Shown one piece after another: positions 1-12,700 of a stretch of 64,000 bases of DNA. Source of the stretch: Nemopilema nomurai (taxonomy: Eukaryota; Cnidaria; Scyphozoa; Rhizostomeae; Rhizostomatidae); the NCBI GenBank assembly GCA_003864495.1, contig ML133496.1, positions 2,447,631-2,511,630 of the forward strand, in the 5' to 3' direction. How positions within the stretch are numbered: position 1 is the first letter of the stretch; every line of letters begins with the position of its first letter. The notes under the pieces are model-generated. The model saw only the letters and a program-made list of their open reading frames with translations. It was not told where the DNA came from and ran no database searches. A program made the position numbers and the translations under genes.

Positions 1-88
1 CCCTAAAAGTCACAATCTGCTACTCTAGTCACATTGAGAATATTTTACACCGTTTTTGGAATCTCTTATGCATTAACCTCTCTTTCAG

Positions 89-420
89 GATTATTGCAAC
101 ACCCTGCAAAACATGGATGCGAAACAGTTCAAATTATATCTTAAGGTAAAACATTTTGCATATTATTACTGCTGCAGTCTTGCTCATTTCGGACCATGTC
201 AAAGGAGTCTTTTTAGGAACCCTTTCTATTAATTCTCAAACATTCACAAATGTTTATTTAGTTGGGATTATGCTACGTAATAACGTTTAAAAAAAAAGTG
301 TTTGCTTCTCAGCTAAGATTATCAAGGAGTTGCATATTCGACAAAGACATTGTCTTTTTTCTTTTAAAGCAATTTTACACCAGATGGAGAAGAAGGCCTG
401 AGTTTTCCAGCATCAGGTAG
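89..420 (+). CDS. Possible last two exons of a plus-strand gene entering from the left
   Basis: Two short stretches look like joined exons. The first, 89-145, follows a strong acceptor (CTCTCTTTCAG) and ends at AAG|GTAAAA. The second, 370-420, follows a pyrimidine-rich acceptor (TTTTTTCTTTTAAAG) and ends in TAG. Both are open in phase 0, and joined they read through MDAKQFKLYLK and then QFYTRWRRRPEFSSIR to the stop. The basic Arg-rich end is the only notable property, and I do not recognise the protein. The exons are very short and the rest of the gene would lie outside the window, so this is an inference from splice signals only. A minus-strand reading frame overlaps the second exon. Confidence 0.3.
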
Positions 421-734
421 TGACCATTGGAATCGAAAATGCTTAGCTTAGATGCGATAGAATATCTCCGAAATGCTTCTTCATTCGAAACAGCGCCACA
501 AGAAGGCTTCGTCCAGAATTTAGGGAGGAGAGGCGGATGAATATATTGTAAATTTGTAGATCGGCTTTGAACTTGTTCAGACAGAAGAAACAGTATAATA
601 TAAATCAAGAGCAACCTGACATTTGATTGAAAAGCAAGAAATGAATTTTTGCAAGTTGGAGGTGAAATGAAGTTTGTAGTAGCAAGCTTCTCGTGATAGC
701 AGTCTTGGGCAATGAGCGCCCGGGTATTTACCAT
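375..734 (-). CDS. Hypothetical 119-aa ORF with a hydrophobic segment
   Basis: This minus-strand open frame of 119 codons has a strongly hydrophobic stretch (LLLIYIILFLLS) near residues 41-52, followed by a polar, mixed-composition C-terminal half. That layout would fit a signal anchor or a late signal peptide. I recognise no domain or family. It overlaps the possible plus-strand exon at 370-420, so at most one of the two is likely real. It could also be one exon of a spliced minus-strand gene whose promoter lies near the X-box at 2284. Confidence is low because length and hydrophobicity alone do not establish coding. Confidence 0.25.
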   Translation of the reverse strand: MVNTRALIAQDCYHEKLATTNFISPPTCKNSFLAFQSNVRLLLIYIILFLLSEQVQSRSTNLQYIHPPLLPKFWTKPSCGAVSNEEAFRRYSIASKLSIFDSNGHYLMLENSGLLLHLV

Positions 735-775
735 CGTTGGCTATTTCTAGCATCTCTAGTGTTTACATGTATTCC

Positions 776-1052
776 CGAATTAGGTTCAATGTAAAATTCC
801 CGGTTTCGATATCAAAGTCCACGCTAGATAGATTTAATGTCAAAATCCGGGTTGAGCTCAATCATATTCCGGATTAGTACTAATATCGTATTTTGGGTTG
901 GCACAATATAATGTTCCGGGTTTGGTTTGATATTGAATTCGATGCTAGATTTAATATCAAATTCCGGGTTGAGTTCAATATCATATTCCGGGTTAGTACC
1001 AATGTCAAATTACGGGTTGGGCTCAATATCAAATTCCGGGTTGGCTCAATAT
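776..1052. repeat. Degenerate minisatellite, about 25-bp unit
   Basis: About ten imperfect head-to-tail copies of a unit built around TTCAATATCAAATTCCGGGTT. Copies differ by substitutions and small indels. Minus-strand open frames across it (NLILSPTRN-like repeats) simply translate the repeat. No gene is visible from 735 to 2280 apart from this block. Confidence 0.7.
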
Positions 1053-2283
1053 AAAATAACACAGCATTGAACGATCTGGCAGATAACGGGGTCATACCAT
1101 TTCCCACCAACTGGCATTAAGGACTTTGCAAATGGGGGCCTAGGGTACCTTTTGTGATGAAATGTGGTCGGGGTATATGTTGTGGCATTTCCAAAACCAG
1201 ATCTTGCAAAGACTTTGAAAGGTTATTAGATCGACTTGATGCTGGTAGTATTTTTGAAGCTTTCTAGTTCAACGCTTTTCCGCACCAGTCAAATTTCTGT
1301 TAGTGAATGTTTACAAAATGTTACCATTGTGTTTTGTATCTTAATTTTGTATTATCAAGTGAGTTATTTATCTGTTAATCAACAATTTCACAACTATAAA
1401 TTCAAACATAAGATCTCTTTTTAAAAATTTTTATTGATTGAAGTAACATTGAAATTTTTAAGTTGTATTAAAAAGGAGTTTTGATCGGCAATCCCAGTCG
1501 CTTTTATCACTGTTTCTCACTATCGATGCCAAATTAATCTTACTCTTGAACACTAAATTTTCCTTCCCTATTGTATTTTTCAAAACATTACTTAGATATG
1601 TCTTTTTCCATGGATACCCTAAACGAATGTATTTCCAAACTCTAATGAATTTCAAAACAGCAATTGAGAAAGCCGCAAAAATTTATCCCAGATTTCTTTG
1701 CCTAATCCAAATTTTATCAAACCTCTGCCTCCTTTGCAAGGAATCAAGTTTACCAGCTATTCAAAACTGAATATGTTTGGTCTCCAGTATGCTACCAATC
1801 TCTTTAGTTTCGAGTAGTTTATTTTTCCTGTGTGCCATTGCTTCTTTTCAACGCCATGTCTAAAAACTCAAATAGTATTGTAAATACGGATCAAAACTCA
1901 AATATTGTAAATCGGAAATTTATAAAGCATAATGAATTTCAGTTGCGCCATTTAAATATTATAGCTCCTTGTTGAAGTTTTCAACGGCCAACAGGCCTGA
2001 CATTAATGTGTTGCCAAATTGGCGAATTTTGCGACTTGTTCATCGAGTCTGGCCTAAAATGTCCCCCCAAAACCAGTTACCTGTGACAAGAGGAACCTGC
2101 AAGACATGGTAAAGATCTTCAAGGGTCATGAATCATCGTATTTGTGACACGTTTCATGCAATGCATTCCACTGAATCGAGCCTCAGTGTATTACTACTTC
2201 TATTATTTGCATAGGCCTCTGTTGCCCTGGCATTCCCCGTGACCTCTCTTTTTTGACCACGGTCCTGCGCATGCCTACTAGCT

Positions 2284-2298
2284 GTTGCCAACGGCAAC
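2284..2298. promoter_or_regulatory. Perfect X-box (RFX site) without an obvious target gene
   Basis: GTTGCC-AAC-GGCAAC is an inverted repeat of two full half-sites with a 3-bp spacer and fits the RFX X-box consensus RYYNYY(N1-3)RRNRAC. X-boxes drive ciliary genes in animals. The site lies about 550 bp beyond the CFAP276 stop codon and 3.5 kb from its start, so its target is unclear. Confidence 0.5.
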
Positions 2299-2846
2299 CC
2301 AGTTCTTTCCTGACCGGCTCTTTCCATCTCAGTGGTGGCCTACATCTACCGCCATTACCTGTGAAGTCTTGTTCGAAGGCTGTATTAACTACGTATCACA
2401 TTACCAAATCTTACGTTTCGTGTGTTGAATGATAATAAACCAGATTTTTTTAACTCATTATGATATCATCCTTACTTCTACAAGCACAATTGATTTGCAA
2501 ATATAGCTTTTGAAATGGCAACTCGAACTTTGATACACCTTCAGTGAGCCAGTCATTTTACATTAGAACGATTTATCCTGTTCAACAAGCTTTTTGCCTT
2601 GATCATGTGCGCTACTTTATAATCATTCTGAATTGTGAAATTGCAAAAGAGATCGCTATTTTTCCTAAAGAATCTTGAGTGAAATCAAATCTTTAATTTG
2701 TACAAGATATGAAAAATTGCCTACTACTTTGTGAATCTTAAGCTTTATGTTATACAAAAGGTTTGTGGTCATAGTTAAAGTCTCATAAGAAATGAAAAAC
2801 TTCATTCATTGGATTTGAGAATGTTCGATGTTTCGAATCTCCCTTG

Positions 2847-5787
2847 TTAGCACGTGTAGAATCCCCCGTCGTCTTTTCTGGAGTATCCTCCATTTGTTGC
2901 AGCACTATGGTGACTCGCTTGGTAGAAAGAGAAAAATTCAACCGTCAGTTTCGAAAGCCGAAGAAGAAAGAGATAGGTCATATTGTTATTTGAAACCCTG
3001 CTTGCACTGGTACAGTAAACTGGACTGAAAAAGACCCGTGCTAGTTTTCTGTGTCCAGAATAGAACAGTTTCATTCAAAGCAATCTTGAAAGGTGTCCGG
3101 CCCTAACTGAACTGGATTTCCGGCCCTGCCTGGAAGTCGGATCAAATGAAAGTGGGGAGTACATCTGTGTTCGTGACTCCTATTGAACCCAAACTTGTTC
3201 ATTATGGTGGAAAGTCTAAACAGACCAAAGGTTAAATGAAATGTTATTTTACTCAATTTCCGGGGACATCAGGCGATTTTCCTATTCTTCTTATTGCAAG
3301 TTACTTAAAGAAATTATTTCGAGATTTGCATCACAGAAATGGACCAACAAGCCATCACCGGATCTACATGATAAAACAGAACCTGTGTGCTAGAACGGAT
3401 CTATGTGCTAGAACCGGAGATACATGGTAACACCGGACTTGTCTGCTAGAAAGGCCGCGGACCTATACGATAAAGCCGGACCAGTGTTTTAGAACCGGAT
3501 AAACCGGACCTACCTATAGCGCCGTTGATACTGTTAATGTTCTCCTTCTTGGTTCCCAGCGATTTTCGCAGAACTATGTCTTCGGGCTCAATAACTGGCG
3601 GTGGAGGCGGCGGTTTGTTCTTGAGCTGGCGCCTAAAGAAGAAGGTAACATTGTACGTTATCGCTACTGTGGTTATCGCTAATGATAATATGGACGAAAT
3701 GTTTTGTCCACTATCTCTAAAGGACTGGTTTATAAGCACATCTAAAAATGATTAAGCCCCAAAAAACAAACCACTTATAAAGGATTGGGACCTAACACGA
3801 TCAAGACTTCCTGTGTGACAGTCAAGTACTCGTCAACAATCTCGCAATAATTCTAGTCCCTTGAGCTAACGTGCACAAAAAGTCCAGTCACATCTTGTGA
3901 ATTTAAGCCGATTTCATCGACGTAATTTTGCAGGAAACATCACCGTCTTAGGTATGTGGTCAGCAATTGGTAGAGCAAAATTTATCCAGATTATATGGAG
4001 ATAGATGAAACTCCATAACTTTCTTCCTTTGTGGTTTCTGAGGTAAAGCCTCCATTAATTTTTAAAAGCTTTCGCTGTAGAAGAAGTTGTTGTGGCTAGC
4101 TCTGTATTAATTTTAGACAAAATGCAAATTTTGCAAAACCAATTGTGTATATTTTAATGCAGTTATGGAGAATTGCATCAGACTGATACAACAAAAAAGA
4201 AATTTCTACACAATGCATGCTATGAATGGCTCTGTTCTAAGAATTCACTGTTTTGACTACTAACAATGTTTTCAAAAATCATTAATCTGCAAAGCTTAAA
4301 AGCTCTTCAAACAAAGTAATAATTTCCTTTCTTTAACACAAATTCACAAGTTACACATAGATGCATGCCCTGATTGATCAGAAAGGCTACATGGCTTACC
4401 CGTGAGGGACTCCAAGTGTTTCTGGTTGGTATAGGGTTTCTGATTTGGACCTCAAAAATTCATTATGATGATCATATTTTGATTTAATTACAAAATCCAA
4501 AGCATCATTGGGGGCCTGAAAAGCAATATATATATCATATTTTTTAAGCAAACATACTTTTTCTTGTGAGTAACTGTATATTTTGTCTTTACCACAGTTA
4601 CAATATGCATTTTGCAAATTTTGGCATGATAGAATAAGCTAAAAACTATCAAACAAATTTTCTCAGAAGGGCAATTTTCTCACATAAAATTTTCAAAAAA
4701 GTATTCACACTAACTTTGTATTTGTTAATTTGTGACATTCTGCTAATTGGGTTTTTTTTAAAACTGGAGGATACCTGTTCCCTGATTTCCCCTAATAATC
4801 CAGCTACGTATAATGAAGCACGCTTCTAATTCAGAAAGTGAAACTCTCAACACTAATAAATTGGTTCCTAGAAATGATCATTTTGCAAAGGGCATTTCCT
4901 TTTTGATCCAATGACATCCAACACAGCAACAACTAACCCACCAACACATATTATTTTTGCCATATAAGCCTTCAGAATAATTTCAGTCACAGTCATTCTC
5001 TTTCCTACTGTTCTTCTTCCTACAAATCCTTATTAATGCTCCATGTTATTGTTTATAGATATACCGGGGGTATCTACAATAATGTGGGGGGGGGGTCATG
5101 CTAGAAGCGCACAAAGGTTGGTAAATTATCACCATGCATGCAAGCTCAAGCTGTGAAAGGGGCAATTCACTTAATTGCTAAATTTTTCAAGTTCATTTAT
5201 GTCAGCTAATTTAGCCACCTCAGTATCGTATCTCTATGGAAACATCAATGATACCTGTGGATCGTGGTGAAAAACTTTTCTTCTGGTACTTGCTAAAGTC
5301 TGCGTTTGATAAAGTCTGTCCCACGCGCCGTCGTCTGGCAAATGGCTCTCCAGATTGATCGTTTTGTTTGGTTTATGTCGAATCACCTGACAAGACAAAG
5401 GAAGTTATACTTTTGATTTCAAAAGGCCGTGCTTAGTGGGAAATACCTGAATAAAAACGGCGAAAACTCACACTTTCAACAAACAACTTGTTCAGCTGAA
5501 CGCTGTTAGAGTCTGTTCATGTGGTTTCGTAAAGCTCGACTGTGGGCGTGTGGGGAAAAGACCTCGGTATCTCATTCATCAAAAGTACAAAATAATTCAG
5601 TTTAATCAGATTAATATGCTTACACTTACATCAAACAAAAGGGGTGTTAAATAAATTACAAAATACCGTCTGCTTCGTTCATCACTCCGTGAAGAGAATT
5701 GCAAAGAAATACCTGTGAAGTTTCCTTTTGTCCAGCAAATTCTGTGTCATTTTCATATCTTGGAAAAGGATAGGGATCCCGAGGCAT
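2847..5787 (-). CDS. CFAP276: CFAP276 (C1orf194), ciliary doublet microtubule-inner protein
   Basis: Five minus-strand exons join in phase: 5787-5713 (start), 5386-5255, 4515-4400, 3632-3514 and 2917-2847 (TAA). Together they encode 170 aa, against about 169 for the human protein as I recall it. Diagnostic matches are the N-terminus MPRDPYPF, the block WDRLYQTQTLASTRRKVFHHDP, a YDHH motif, a polyproline run, NINSINGAI, and the C-terminus AATNGGYSRKDDGGF, which is nearly identical to the human end. The family is known to bind inside axonemal doublet microtubules of motile cilia. Every exon has a canonical acceptor and donor; the last exon supplies only 23 residues plus the stop. An X-box sits about 100 bp upstream of the start, as expected for a ciliary gene. 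The neighbour to the right, FAM120, is transcribed divergently. Identification is confident; exon ends were set by phase. Confidence 0.9.
3365..3510. repeat. Degenerate short tandem repeat in a CFAP276 intron
   Basis: Imperfect repeats of a GGACCTATATGATAAAACC / GTGTGCTAGAACC type lie just past the donor of CFAP276 exon 4. The copies are diverged and the unit boundaries are uncertain. Confidence 0.45.
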
Positions 5788-5884
5788 TTTCAAGTGTGTT
5801 CGATATTTTGTCTAGCGTTAACTGGCAACTAAAGCTGGAAATAACAAGTTTCTGTAGACATAATATTGTTTTAGTGACAGGTGC

Positions 5885-5899
5885 GTTGCCGTTGGTAAC
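5885..5899. promoter_or_regulatory. X-box (RFX site) upstream of CFAP276
   Basis: GTTGCC-GTT-GGTAAC fits RYYNYY(N1-3)RRNRAC at every constrained position. It lies 98 bp upstream of the CFAP276 start codon, within the distance range usual for RFX control of ciliary genes. The rest of the divergent region 5788-6734 shows no TATA box that I can defend. Confidence 0.7.
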
Positions 5900-6734
5900 G
5901 TTCTCGGTCTGAGACCGGCCTCGTTTCCCTGTTGTACAAGGTCATCCATTCAATCCAAGCACTTTCGTTCATTTTCTTGTAAATTATAAACTACAGATTC
6001 ATTGCTAGTGATTGTAATTCAGTGATTAATCATTTGTGCTTTACAAATATAGTAACTCTTTAAAGGTCGCTTAAAGTCTGATGAATGCAACTTGATTTAT
6101 ATTTATATTTTGGATGCTATTTCAGGTGGAATTTGATTTTTATGTAGTAAAGGGCTTTCAAACTTTCAATGTATTACGTGGTGGTGCTGATTAATTGAAA
6201 GAGTTTTTCTTTGTGACTAATTGGTAGTTTTCGTAATAACACCTCGACCTTGTCAATATTGGGGCGTGCAGTACAGAGCTCACATCTATAAGCCGTTTTT
6301 CCTTCCAATGTTGGGCAATGCCTTGTGAGAGCTGTGCTGGGAAGAATGTTTCCAGCGCATTATTTCATGTAATGCATCCTAGACTGGTTTAAGTGAAGGA
6401 AATGGTATCAGGCAATATGTTATTTATGATGAAATATGTTTGTGAATGGGTTGTCTTACTTCTTTGTTGAGCAATGCGACGTCCACTGGTGCCCAGTCCA
6501 CTTGGTCGGTCAACCAGGCCTTCGGAACCTCGTGCGTGTCCTTGCAGTGTATGAGCCTCCCGCCAATGGCGAAGTTCTGACTGGTGGTCGCAGTTATAAG
6601 GTCAGGAATGGAACAGTTCGTCGACTGATATTATAACATCAACCACTGGAATGATGCTAATTATGATTTGAGCTTCTAAAAGAGCAATTTTTTAACTGAA
6701 ATTCGTTGAGAGAGGACCATAATCTTCAATCAAA

Positions 6735-9700
6735 ATGGGTTTGGAAGGTCTACAGAAGTATATCGAATCAAAATTAGGACACTGCATTGACAAGAATGTC
6801 GACTTGAAATCAACAAAGAATGAAAACATGGAGGAAATTAAAACGTCTAAAAAGGAGCCTCAGATATTTGTTTTACATGCCGATAGTTGCAGAAAATATG
6901 TTTATCCTGTAGCGACAGATTGGGTTTGTGGTGGACAGTGGAATGAAATGCTGAGCAATTTGGAGAGATTTGTACGATGTTTTCGCCAGTCTAGTATTGA
7001 ATTAGTTGTATTTTTTGATGGCTCCGTGAGTGCATCTAGGTTTAACGACTGGAAACAACGCCATACGAATCAACGAGAAACCGTGAAACAGTTAATGTCG
7101 AAAGTAGTTAGCAATCGGGCAACGCCAGCACGTAGTTTGGCCGTTACTCCGGCCTGCTTCAACACAGCCTTGAGGTTGGCACTAAAAAGTTGCAATGTGA
7201 TTGTATGCTCCTCTATTGGCGACCTGCACGAAGACATAACCAGTTATTATCGCTCGCAAAAATGTACAGGAATTATCGCACAGAATTCACACTATCTTCT
7301 TCAAAGAATATCGAACTGTTTCTCACCGGATCATTTAAAAATCGGACGGTACACGGCGAAGTCATCTCGGATCGACTTTGGCAAAGTCATGGAGGAGTTG
7401 GGCCTAACTTCAGATACCCTCCCCGTGTTCGCGGCATTGTTAGGCAATAACATTATACCTGAAGGCTACCTGGCGACATTTCATTGGAGTTTCTTAGGCC
7501 CAGATCATCCACTAAAGAGTGAAGAGGTGAACCCCTATAATTGTCGAGTTGTTTACTCAAATTTGTTAGTAATTTATCTAGTGGCTTTCGAGTTTGCTCC
7601 TTTCGCTGACCTAACACAAGTTTAACCAAAAGCTCTCAAAAGTTACCCGTAGGAGGAAAAAAATAGCAATTACATCAATATAGCAATAACAGTTTTTTAA
7701 TGTCTATTTAACTCCATTCTCTGGTGAGAGAGTATGATGTCCCATTGCTATGGTTTTATTTCAGGTACAAATGCAATAATATCTAAGTTTTGACATAGAT
7801 AAGAACATTTGATTTGGTTTGAGCCACTGTACGAAAGTATAATCTGATGCATATTCCTGTTAGATAACAACTGAATTTGATGTGGTATTTTTCAGCTGAA
7901 GGGCAATATATCATATCAGAGTGCTCCACCACCAGTTGAAATTGTTATCAAAGGGGTGGCAGACTTTCTGAAGGACAAGAACGTTAGTGACATTGAAGAT
8001 CTGGCAAAGGAAGTTTTTAAAGATTCTGGCTATGACTTGGGGGAAGCAACTGTAAAATTAAAGGAAGCCATAACTCATTTTGAGACATCATTACAACAGA
8101 AGGATCATAGAGAGAGTAAGTTAATTTGCTAGAGCTTTAGTTTTAGATTAATTTCCTTTTTGTATGGTTGGTATATTCATTCTAGATTTACGTCCCAGTT
8201 ACTGAACATCAGATTTATATATGACTTAAATGTAAAACAAGTAGCAAATGGGTTATATCCAACAATTTTTGTTAAAATGTCTTAAAATTTTCCCATTTAC
8301 AGCAAAGTAAGCCATCACCTGTTAAGTTGCTTACATGTTTTGTGCTAGGACTATCCATATAAATGAAAATGATCATACTCATGGTCAAATTTTTAAACAG
8401 ATCAAGTTAACATATACACAGTTAACTATTGTTCTTTGTCCCTCTGCTCTTGCATTTTGCTTGATTTTAATGACCTTAACACAATAAAAAAAATTTAATT
8501 CTTTTCAACAGTTAAAGACAATGATAGCTGTCTCAACATAGATGGCTTTCCTGTTCACAACTTTGGAACACCATCTCAGGAGACATCTGTAGAAGTCCCA
8601 GATTCTAAGAGAATTGAAAACAGCTATCAAAGAAGATGGCAACAATTTCAGAAAGTACAGATATCTAACCAGCAGCAAGAAATATCAACACAGGTTTGAT
8701 TAATATTAGCAGATTTAAAATGAACGACTTCCTATATTGTTTGCATATTATTATATGTAGACTAGTTCCAAATATGGTTACAAAAAGCCTACAAATTCAT
8801 CAAATTTACTAGTGTCTGGTTCATTGCCAACCAATTTTTTGGTGCAATACTATCCCTTTCTTAATCAGATTAAGTTAATTGTTTGTTCCATCTGTAGATT
8901 GACTGCCCGGTGCTGATGTTTTTGTCTGTCCCTGCTGATGTTTTTGTCTGTCCCTGCTGATGTTTTTGTCTGTCCCTGCTGATGTTTTTGTCTGTCCCTG
9001 CTGATGTTTTGTAGGTCCCTGATTGGGAGGGATATTTGTCGCTTACTGGTAATAAAACTCTCTCAAGATAAAATTGATTTCTAAGGCCACATTTAGATAA
9101 CAATTGCCACACACACACCAACACATGAAGGATGTTTTTTATTTATCAAATGTCTAGTGACATTTTTAATGTGCTGCGTGGTAAAGGGTACAATTTGTTT
9201 CTTAATGATGCAGGAAGTATATAATTGTATATTGTAAAAAGTGACAGAACCTATCTGTACCAGAGAAGACCATGTTGGGCGTGGCACTCTGTGTTTTTAA
9301 TCACACTTGCTAAAAGTTTCTCTCTTTATGCATTTCTCAATATATTGTTTACTTTAATTTAAATGATAAGCTTAATTTTTGAAAATATTTTTAGTGTAAA
9401 ATTAATTAGAAAATCTTTTAAGTGTAAAATGTGTCGATTTAGGATTCACAAGGGGAAACTGAAGGAGAGATGCAAGACAAAGATAGCAAAGAAAATGGAG
9501 AAATTGAGGAAGTATTAACCAAACCTCAGGGAGAACTAGACCAAAACAAGGAACCCTTGACAGAAGAGGGATTAAAAGTGCAGGTAAAATACTTCATGTT
9601 AAAATAATATGTATATATATATACATGTTTTCAAATATATGTATACTACAATTGTTTAATAATTAAAAATTCTATTAGATGCATGGAACTAAGGCAATAT

Positions 9701-12700
9701 ATTTCCTAGGTTGATATATTTGTGGTGGAAGTATACTCTGAAGCACAGAAATTGATTAGCATAAACATGTTTTTCATAAGCATGCAAATTTTTCAAAAGG
9801 ATATGTTGGATTAGCGTATGGAGATAAATGACACAGGCTCAAAATATGCTTAAGTAATAAAAGAGGGTGTCAAAATTAAGGTTAATTCACATATATAATT
9901 TCTTGTTCGAATTTTTATGGCATTGTTTACATATTACTTAGAATGTTTTCTTGGGAATTACCACACTTGGTAATGTTTTGTGTGTTTTTGAAAGCCTTTG
10001 AAAAATAAAATAAGACACTACAAAGGTAAAAACCAAAGCCAGAAAATATGCTAAACATATGCGTATCTGAGACTGAATATGCTCATACACTGTATGCCTG
10101 AACAAGTATTTACTCTGTAAAAGTTTTGGTGATGCTATAAATAGCAATGCTTTTTTATTTAAAAAATGGAGAAATATTACTAGTTTGTCATCAGGAAAGA
10201 TTGCATATGATTGAAATGTGTCAATTTATGTACATAAACAATTGTTAATCTGGGATAAGAATTAAAATTATACTAGCAAAGAAAAAATTTTATCATTCCA
10301 TTTCCTGATTGGGAGGAATTAATCCCTTTCAGGATCCCATTGATCAGAAGCCAGCTATTAATGGAGTTGCAGAAAAAGGAGGAGTCTCAGAAGACGAAGG
10401 AGTTGCAGAAGAAGAAGGAGTAACGGATAAAGGAGAAGAAATGTCAAATGAAGAAGTTCCAAGCCAAGACATACCAACAGAAATAATCAAAGTTAAAGGT
10501 ATTGCAAGTGAAGAGGTTGAGTGTCCTGATATTGCAAGTGAAGAAGTCAAAGGGAACAACATAGAAAGCGAAGAAGCGCAGTCCCAAATTGTGCCAAGTG
10601 AAGATTGTCCAGAGGAAGATATTCCCAGTCAAGAGGTTGCAAATCATGAAGTTCCAATTCATGATGTTTCAGCTCAAGATGCATCAAGTGGAGAAGTTCC
10701 AAAGGAACAAGTTCCAAAGGAAGAAGTTCCAAAGGAAGAAGTTCCAAAGGAAGAAGTTCCAAAGGAAGAAGCAGGTCATGATGTACAAGCCCAAGCTGTC
10801 GTGATTCATGATGTTCCATTGGAAGAAGCTTCAGATGCAGCAGCTCCAAATGAAGAGACATTAAATGAAGAACGTACTAGTGAGGAGCCTGCAAGTGAAG
10901 ATGTTTCAAATGAAGATGTTTCAAATGAAGAAGTTTCAAATGAAGAAGTTTCAAGTGAAGAAGTTTCAAGTGAAGAAGTTTCAAGTGAAGATAACCATGG
11001 TATATACATATGATACAGATTGCGATTTTAACCATGTTTTAATCCAGCCATACATTTCTTTTCCCTATCCCAGTTTATCATTGGTGGTCTTAGGTAAGAA
11101 AGCATCTTTTGTTGGAAATTGCGAAGGGCAGGACGCTTTTGAAAAGAAAATGAAAATATTTAAATGAACTCCTACCTCCGTCATTTTTACTCGCACATGG
11201 TGGGTTGGAGAAGGGGTAATTATGACCTACCACTTGTGATAACTTTTGTTCGTTTTCCAGAAGGCCAGTACGACGTCATGCCGCCATTTCTACCAGGCAT
11301 CACTGAAGAGGTCATTTCCATCGCACGCAAACGGCACCAGGGGGGTGAAATGGCTGCTGAGATATTGCAGATTCTCACCAAAGGAGAAGTGTTCATCGAT
11401 ACTGCTATTGATGAGGAGAATGCAACAATGCGACCCCCGATTCCTTTGCTCTACCGGCCTGTCAGGCAACTGATATACGGCATTCTGTATGACCAGAAGG
11501 TTTACGAAGAGAAAAATGGGAACAAGCCAGACGAAGATGACGCAGAAGACACCCACCACCGACGTGTCAAGGAATACTGCGTTTACAAGGGTAACCAGCT
11601 TGACCAACCAGATTTCGTCGAGCCTGTCAGTATGCCGTGGGATGTACCCCCTGTGAAGAATCTCTGGCTCGGAAGGCAGGCACAGGACAATACGACCAGG
11701 ATGAAAGCGTTTCTAACTTGCCTTAAGAGTGACACGCAAAATATGTCGAATGTTGCCATGGTTCCACAGCGCATGCTTCTTCTGTGTTGTGTTCTTAGGT
11801 GAGTTTAGGGTTGTTTATTAACCTTGTTTATTGTGTTTTGGTGGTGTTGTTGCTGCTGCTGTTTTGTTGCTGTTGTTGTTACTGCTGTTGTTATTGTTGT
11901 TGGCTCGTTGCTCTGCCATGAAATTTTGAAAGAAATTTTTCTCCGTAGACAAAATTACAGGAAAAATCTGGAACTTCTTTGACGCAAAATTTGAACATAG
12001 TTTTAATAGTTGCCCATATTTAGGCTGCTAATTGTATAATTAAGTTCAGGGTTGATATTCTGCGGTATATGAGCCAAAGGAAACCTTCTGCAAACTGGCT
12101 GTAGAATATTTTCTCTTATTGGGAGATATTTTTAAACGTGGTATTGATAGTTCATGATGCTATGTATGGCTTTGTCAAATATTTGAGTGGCTTGTTGATT
12201 TAACTTATGATGACTTTTCCAGAACTGTTTTTGTAATGAATTGTTGTTAGTTCCCAAAACTATAAACTTGAATGATTTCCCAGTCAGCCAATTTCTATGA
12301 ATTTTATTCTATGTATTTGGAATTTGATCCTGTTTTTTATATAAAGCGAAGCTGGAAAATCGATTTTCTAAATAGAGTTGATTTTTGGCAGAAGGATAAA
12401 GATGCAACAAAGCTTTCTTTTTTTATTTGGGCATTTATTTCGGCAATTATATTTAATTATCTTGAAAGAATACCGCACATATTTATAATTACAATGCTTG
12501 TTTCTTGCACACATATAATTTCTTTCCTCGTTTTTTTTAGATATTTGGTACAACAAGAAGATGGTAAATCGATTCTTTCGAGGCAGGACATCGATGCCTT
12601 TTTAGCACAGGCGTTGTCCACTCATCTTACCACTGAAGGCAACTCGATGAACTTGGCACATCTTAAACTGAACCAAATTGACGTCAGGTAAATGCAGGAC

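Noticed and set aside
3446..3739. 97-aa minus-strand membrane protein with polyproline
   Set aside because: The polyproline part is CFAP276 exon 4; the hydrophobic lead-in is intron sequence.
10344..11009. Antisense and shifted frames across FAM120 exon 5
   Set aside because: The 15-bp repeat is open in several frames; only the VPKEE/VSNEE frame continues in phase with the flanking FAM120 exons.
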